Of a stretch of 64,000 bases of DNA, positions 61,619 through 64,000 are shown in pieces. A model generated the notes under the pieces. The model was not told the origin of the DNA. It ran no database searches and was given only the letters and a program-made list of their open reading frames with translations. Made by a program: the position numbers and the translations under genes. The first letter of the stretch is position 1. Every line of letters begins with the position of its first letter. The stretch spans positions 25,837-89,836 of the forward strand of contig CAZITX010000008.1 of assembly GCA_964542305.1 (NCBI GenBank), written 5' to 3'. This DNA comes from DMER64 sp964542305. GTDB lineage: Bacteria; Bacteroidota; Bacteroidia; Bacteroidales; UBA932.

Positions 61619-62929
61619 ATGAAAACCTATCAAAAATTATTTAGTGCCCTTTTTGTGATATTGATCACAGGTGTTTTTCTGTCCTGTGAAAAGCCGCATA
61701 TCATCAATCCGTTTAGAAAATGCAGTATGGAGAGAGAACTGATCGTTGTAATCAGTGATATACACCTGGGGGCAGACCTTGCTTATGCCGAATGCAAGGA
61801 CAACTTGCCGGCTCTGGAAGAATTCCTGACGCAGATAAGGGAATCTGCCAATGTAAAAGAACTGGTTATTGCCGGAGACCTGCTTGACGAGTGGTTCGTA
61901 CCGGCTCCGGTGGATACCTACCGGGGAAAGGACCAGGCGGATTTTGTAAAACGTATTGCCGAGGCAAACAAAGGCGTTTTTGATGTTTTGAAAAAGATCA
62001 TCCGGGAAAAGAGGATCCTGGTGACTTATGTGCCCGGCAACCACGATCTGACCATTACCGAGGCAAGCGTTGATCTCATTCTTCCTGGAATCAACCAGAA
62101 ACGCGATCCCGAGTTGGGCCTGGGAACTTACTCTCCAGTGGGTTATCCCAAGATTGTGATAGAGCACGGGCACCGGTACAATTTCTTTTGTTCTCCCGAT
62201 CCGTACTCCAACCAGGATGTTGCTCCGGGAACCATCCTGCCGCCGGGATACTTTTTCACCCGGATTGCTGCCCAGTATGTTGCGCAGGGACATCCATCGG
62301 TAGAAATTGTTCTTCCGCCTGTAACTCCCAATACTTCAGGAGATGAAAGCCAGAACCTGCTTTATGCCTATTGGAAAATGTGGGAGTGGACATTAACAAA
62401 CTTCACCATTGAGGATCAATTTGACGAGGACATCATTGTGACAAATGTTAACGGGTTTACAGGGTCCTATTCCGTAAACGACGTACTTCCTTATCAGGAA
62501 ACTCCCGGAGGATTCATAGATGTAAATCTTTACAAAGGAATCCAGGATACCTGGATGCAAAGACAGGCGCACAACCATGTGCCGGTTCCTATCCCTGCTC
62601 AACAGGCCATTTCCGGATCTGCCCTGGCCAGCGAAACTGATAATCAGGCAGCTGAGCAATACTTTTTAAATCCAAAGTCAAACGTAAGAATTGTTGTTTT
62701 TGGTCATTCTCACGTTCCTGTAATCCTATCTTCTTTTGATCATTTACAGCAAAAATCGATCTATGTAAATTCCGGGACCTGGATTGATGACAATCCCAAA
62801 AGGACAACCATGAATTTTGTGGTTATTACCCCTCAGAAAGATGATTGTTGCTCTAAAACGCATGTCAGGCTATACAATTTTGAAAATGAAGTGATTACGC
62901 TGATGGCAGAAGATTCGGTTCGCTTGTAA
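61619..62929 (+). CDS. Calcineurin-like metallophosphoesterase lipoprotein
   Basis: 436 residues from ATG 61619, with a lipobox (GVFLSC) near residue 20, so anchored outside the inner membrane. Metal-binding motifs in order: SDIHLG, GDLLDEW, GNHDL, EHGHRY and FGHSHVP. Full catalytic set. Long insertion between GNHD and the final GHSH. Substrate unknown; nucleotides or lipid phosphates are possible. 13 nt after the methyltransferase, so likely the same operon. Confidence 0.88.
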   Translation: MKTYQKLFSALFVILITGVFLSCEKPHIINPFRKCSMERELIVVISDIHLGADLAYAECKDNLPALEEFLTQIRESANVKELVIAGDLLDEWFVPAPVDTYRGKDQADFVKRIAEANKGVFDVLKKIIREKRILVTYVPGNHDLTITEASVDLILPGINQKRDPELGLGTYSPVGYPKIVIEHGHRYNFFCSPDPYSNQDVAPGTILPPGYFFTRIAAQYVAQGHPSVEIVLPPVTPNTSGDESQNLLYAYWKMWEWTLTNFTIEDQFDEDIIVTNVNGFTGSYSVNDVLPYQETPGGFIDVNLYKGIQDTWMQRQAHNHVPVPIPAQQAISGSALASETDNQAAEQYFLNPKSNVRIVVFGHSHVPVILSSFDHLQQKSIYVNSGTWIDDNPKRTTMNFVVITPQKDDCCSKTHVRLYNFENEVITLMAEDSVRL

Positions 62930-62947
62930 AAGAAAGGGAGGATCCCA

Positions 62948-63364
62948 ATGATAACTAATACTCTGATAGCGCCATGTGGAATGAATTGCGGGATATGTCT
63001 TGGCTATCTGCGGGAAAAAAACCATTGCAACGGCTGCAGGGAATGGAGCAAGAACAAACCTGAATACTGCAGGAAATGCATCATTGTAAACTGCGAACTG
63101 CTTCATAAAACAGAATCAAACTTTTGCTACGACTGTGAAAAATACCCTTGCAGAAGGTTAAAGCAATTGGATACAAGGTACAGGACAAAATACAATATGA
63201 GCATGCTTGAGAACCTTCAAATAATAAAGGAATCAGGTCTGGAACGGTTTATGCAATTAGAGAGACAACGTTGGACTTGCCCTGCCTGTGGCGCCACACT
63301 CTGTGTACACAGGGATTTTTGCTTGAATTGCAAAGAACCCAGGAGTCTTAAAAATATTGAATAA
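62948..63364 (+). CDS. DUF3795 cysteine-rich protein
   Basis: A 138-residue protein rich in paired cysteines: APCGMNCGICLGYL, CNGCREW, CRKCIIVNC, CYDCEKYPC and the C-terminal zinc ribbon CPACGATLCVHRDFCLNC. The family is widespread in anaerobes; function unknown, metal binding is evident. A GGGAGG precedes the ATG. It overlaps the DUF302 gene by 1 base (TAATG). A broken copy of its 3' end lies at 59.8 kb. Confidence 0.88.
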   Translation: MITNTLIAPCGMNCGICLGYLREKNHCNGCREWSKNKPEYCRKCIIVNCELLHKTESNFCYDCEKYPCRRLKQLDTRYRTKYNMSMLENLQIIKESGLERFMQLERQRWTCPACGATLCVHRDFCLNCKEPRSLKNIE

Positions 63365-63792
63365 TGGTAGAGAATAAAGAAAAAAATCTGAAAAATAAGA
63401 TGTTTTTGGAGACTTTAAGTCCCTTTGACTTTCCTTCAACAGTAGAAAAATTGTCAATAGAAATAGAGAATAAATCATGGAAGGTATCAAATGTATATGA
63501 TTTACAGAAGACTTTAAATCAACATGGTAAAGATGTCTTGCCTGTTAAGGTTTTTTCTCTTTGTCATCCAAATCATTCAAGCAGGATTCTGGAAAAAGAT
63601 TCAGAACGCATTATTTCGTCAATGATGCCTTGTCGTGTAAGCATTTATGAAAAGGCAGACGGAAAGACGTATATATCAAGAATGAATTCATCAATGATTG
63701 CTGCAGGTTTTGGTGGTATTGCTGAACAAGTGATGACAGAATCTGCCAGTGAGGTTGAAGAGATTATTGAACACATATTACAGGAAGATTGA
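63364..63792 (+). CDS. DUF302 domain protein
   Basis: A 142-residue protein of the DUF302 family: SPFDFPSTVEKLSIEIENKSWKV, VKVFSLCHPNHSSRIL and MPCRVSIYEKADGKTYISRMN are the recognisable blocks. Cytosolic; function unknown, though one small-molecule or metal role has been suggested for the fold. More AT-rich than its surroundings. Confidence 0.85.
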   Translation: MVENKEKNLKNKMFLETLSPFDFPSTVEKLSIEIENKSWKVSNVYDLQKTLNQHGKDVLPVKVFSLCHPNHSSRILEKDSERIISSMMPCRVSIYEKADGKTYISRMNSSMIAAGFGGIAEQVMTESASEVEEIIEHILQED

Positions 63793-63837
63793 CAGGAGTC
63801 CCAAATGTCCAAAACGTCCCAGATAAATTAGGAAGTT

Positions 63838-64000
63838 ATGAACAAAAAGCAATGGATAAGGATCTTAAGGGTAGTGATGCCTTTGATAGGATTGACCTGT
63901 ATTGTTTTGTTCGCTCCTGTGGAACTTATAAAACCCTGGCTTTCACCACTACCGGAAAGAGTACAGCAGCAGGTAGATGATGCTATAGGATACGGCCTGG
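63838..64000 (+). CDS. Membrane-anchored protein, N-terminus only (possible serine hydrolase)
   Basis: The ATG at 63838 has an AGGAAG upstream and opens a frame that runs off the window: MNKKQWIRILRVVMPLIGLT, then a hydrophobic TM or signal stretch and LPERVQQQVDDAIGYGL. The tail resembles the start of beta-lactamase-fold serine hydrolases of Bacteroidota, but only 54 residues are visible, without catalytic motifs. Confidence 0.45.
   Translation, partial: MNKKQWIRILRVVMPLIGLTCIVLFAPVELIKPWLSPLPERVQQQVDDAIGYGL

Noticed and set aside
63789..63980. 63-residue frame overlapping the DUF302 stop
   Set aside because: Another frame from 63838 has an AGGAAG, a hydrophobic signal or TM segment and stays open to the window end; the 63-residue frame has none of these.

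Overview
The window looks like a chromosomal segment of a Bacteroidota species, most likely order Bacteroidales. Evidence: repeated TAnnTTTG (-7) promoter boxes with almost no Shine-Dalgarno sequences; the ileS-dksA-lspA and parA-parB-DUF5683-lytic transglycosylase gene orders; a glycogen locus with GH57, GT4 and GT3-type enzymes; and Bacteroidota-restricted families (DUF4783, DUF4369, DUF5683, small unnamed proteins). No phage, integrase, transposase or CRISPR array is visible. Coding density is very high: every one of the six convergent gene pairs overlaps or abuts.

Layout. 0-5.4 kb: end of urocanate hydratase, then methylmalonyl-CoA mutase subunits mutA-mutB. 5.3-9 kb (minus): hpt-adk-obg-PAP2-lplA. 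9-11.5 kb: purE and a helix-hairpin-helix/outer-membrane protein. 11.4-16.9 kb: lipid kinase (minus), then parA-parB-DUF5683-lytic transglycosylase. 16.9-20.1 kb (minus): cmk-ispH and a PriA homologue that has lost its ATPase loop and zinc-binding region. 20.1-24.9 kb: an NtrX-like regulator without a DNA-binding domain, facing a 1188-residue NtrY-like kinase. 24.9-29.7 kb: rlmH, DUF4783 and the operon engB-prs-nadE-small membrane protein-der. 29.8-44.2 kb: an unbroken plus-strand chain xseA-xseB-porin-branching enzyme-debranching enzyme-GT4-GH57-(GT3::GT35 fusion)-ribF-small protein. 44.2-46.3 kb: greA (palindromic leader), HIT protein, thioredoxin-fold lipoprotein. 46.3-49.7 kb (minus): tolC-type channel, membrane-fusion adaptor, tsaB.

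49.7-53.4 kb (minus) is the most interesting part: a compact locus encoding a small membrane protein, a C39-peptidase ABC transporter, two small double-glycine-leader peptides that each carry a GxxxG motif, and a CPBP-family membrane protease-like protein of the kind used for bacteriocin immunity. With the adjacent tolC/adaptor genes it has the parts of a secreted two-peptide bacteriocin system adapted to a Gram-negative envelope. 53.5-58.6 kb: cvpA and ileS from overlapping divergent promoters, then a DksA-like protein and lspA.

58.6-64 kb: tRNA-Ser(CGA) with nested inverted repeats at its 3' end, a 130-bp tandem hairpin repeat array, a relic of a DUF3795 gene, then acyltransferase-methyltransferase, a metallophosphoesterase lipoprotein, DUF3795, DUF302 and the start of a membrane-anchored protein cut by the window end. 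This is the only accessory-looking stretch.

A recurring signal is that several genes have a -7 box only 4-5 nt before their ATG, which predicts leaderless mRNAs.
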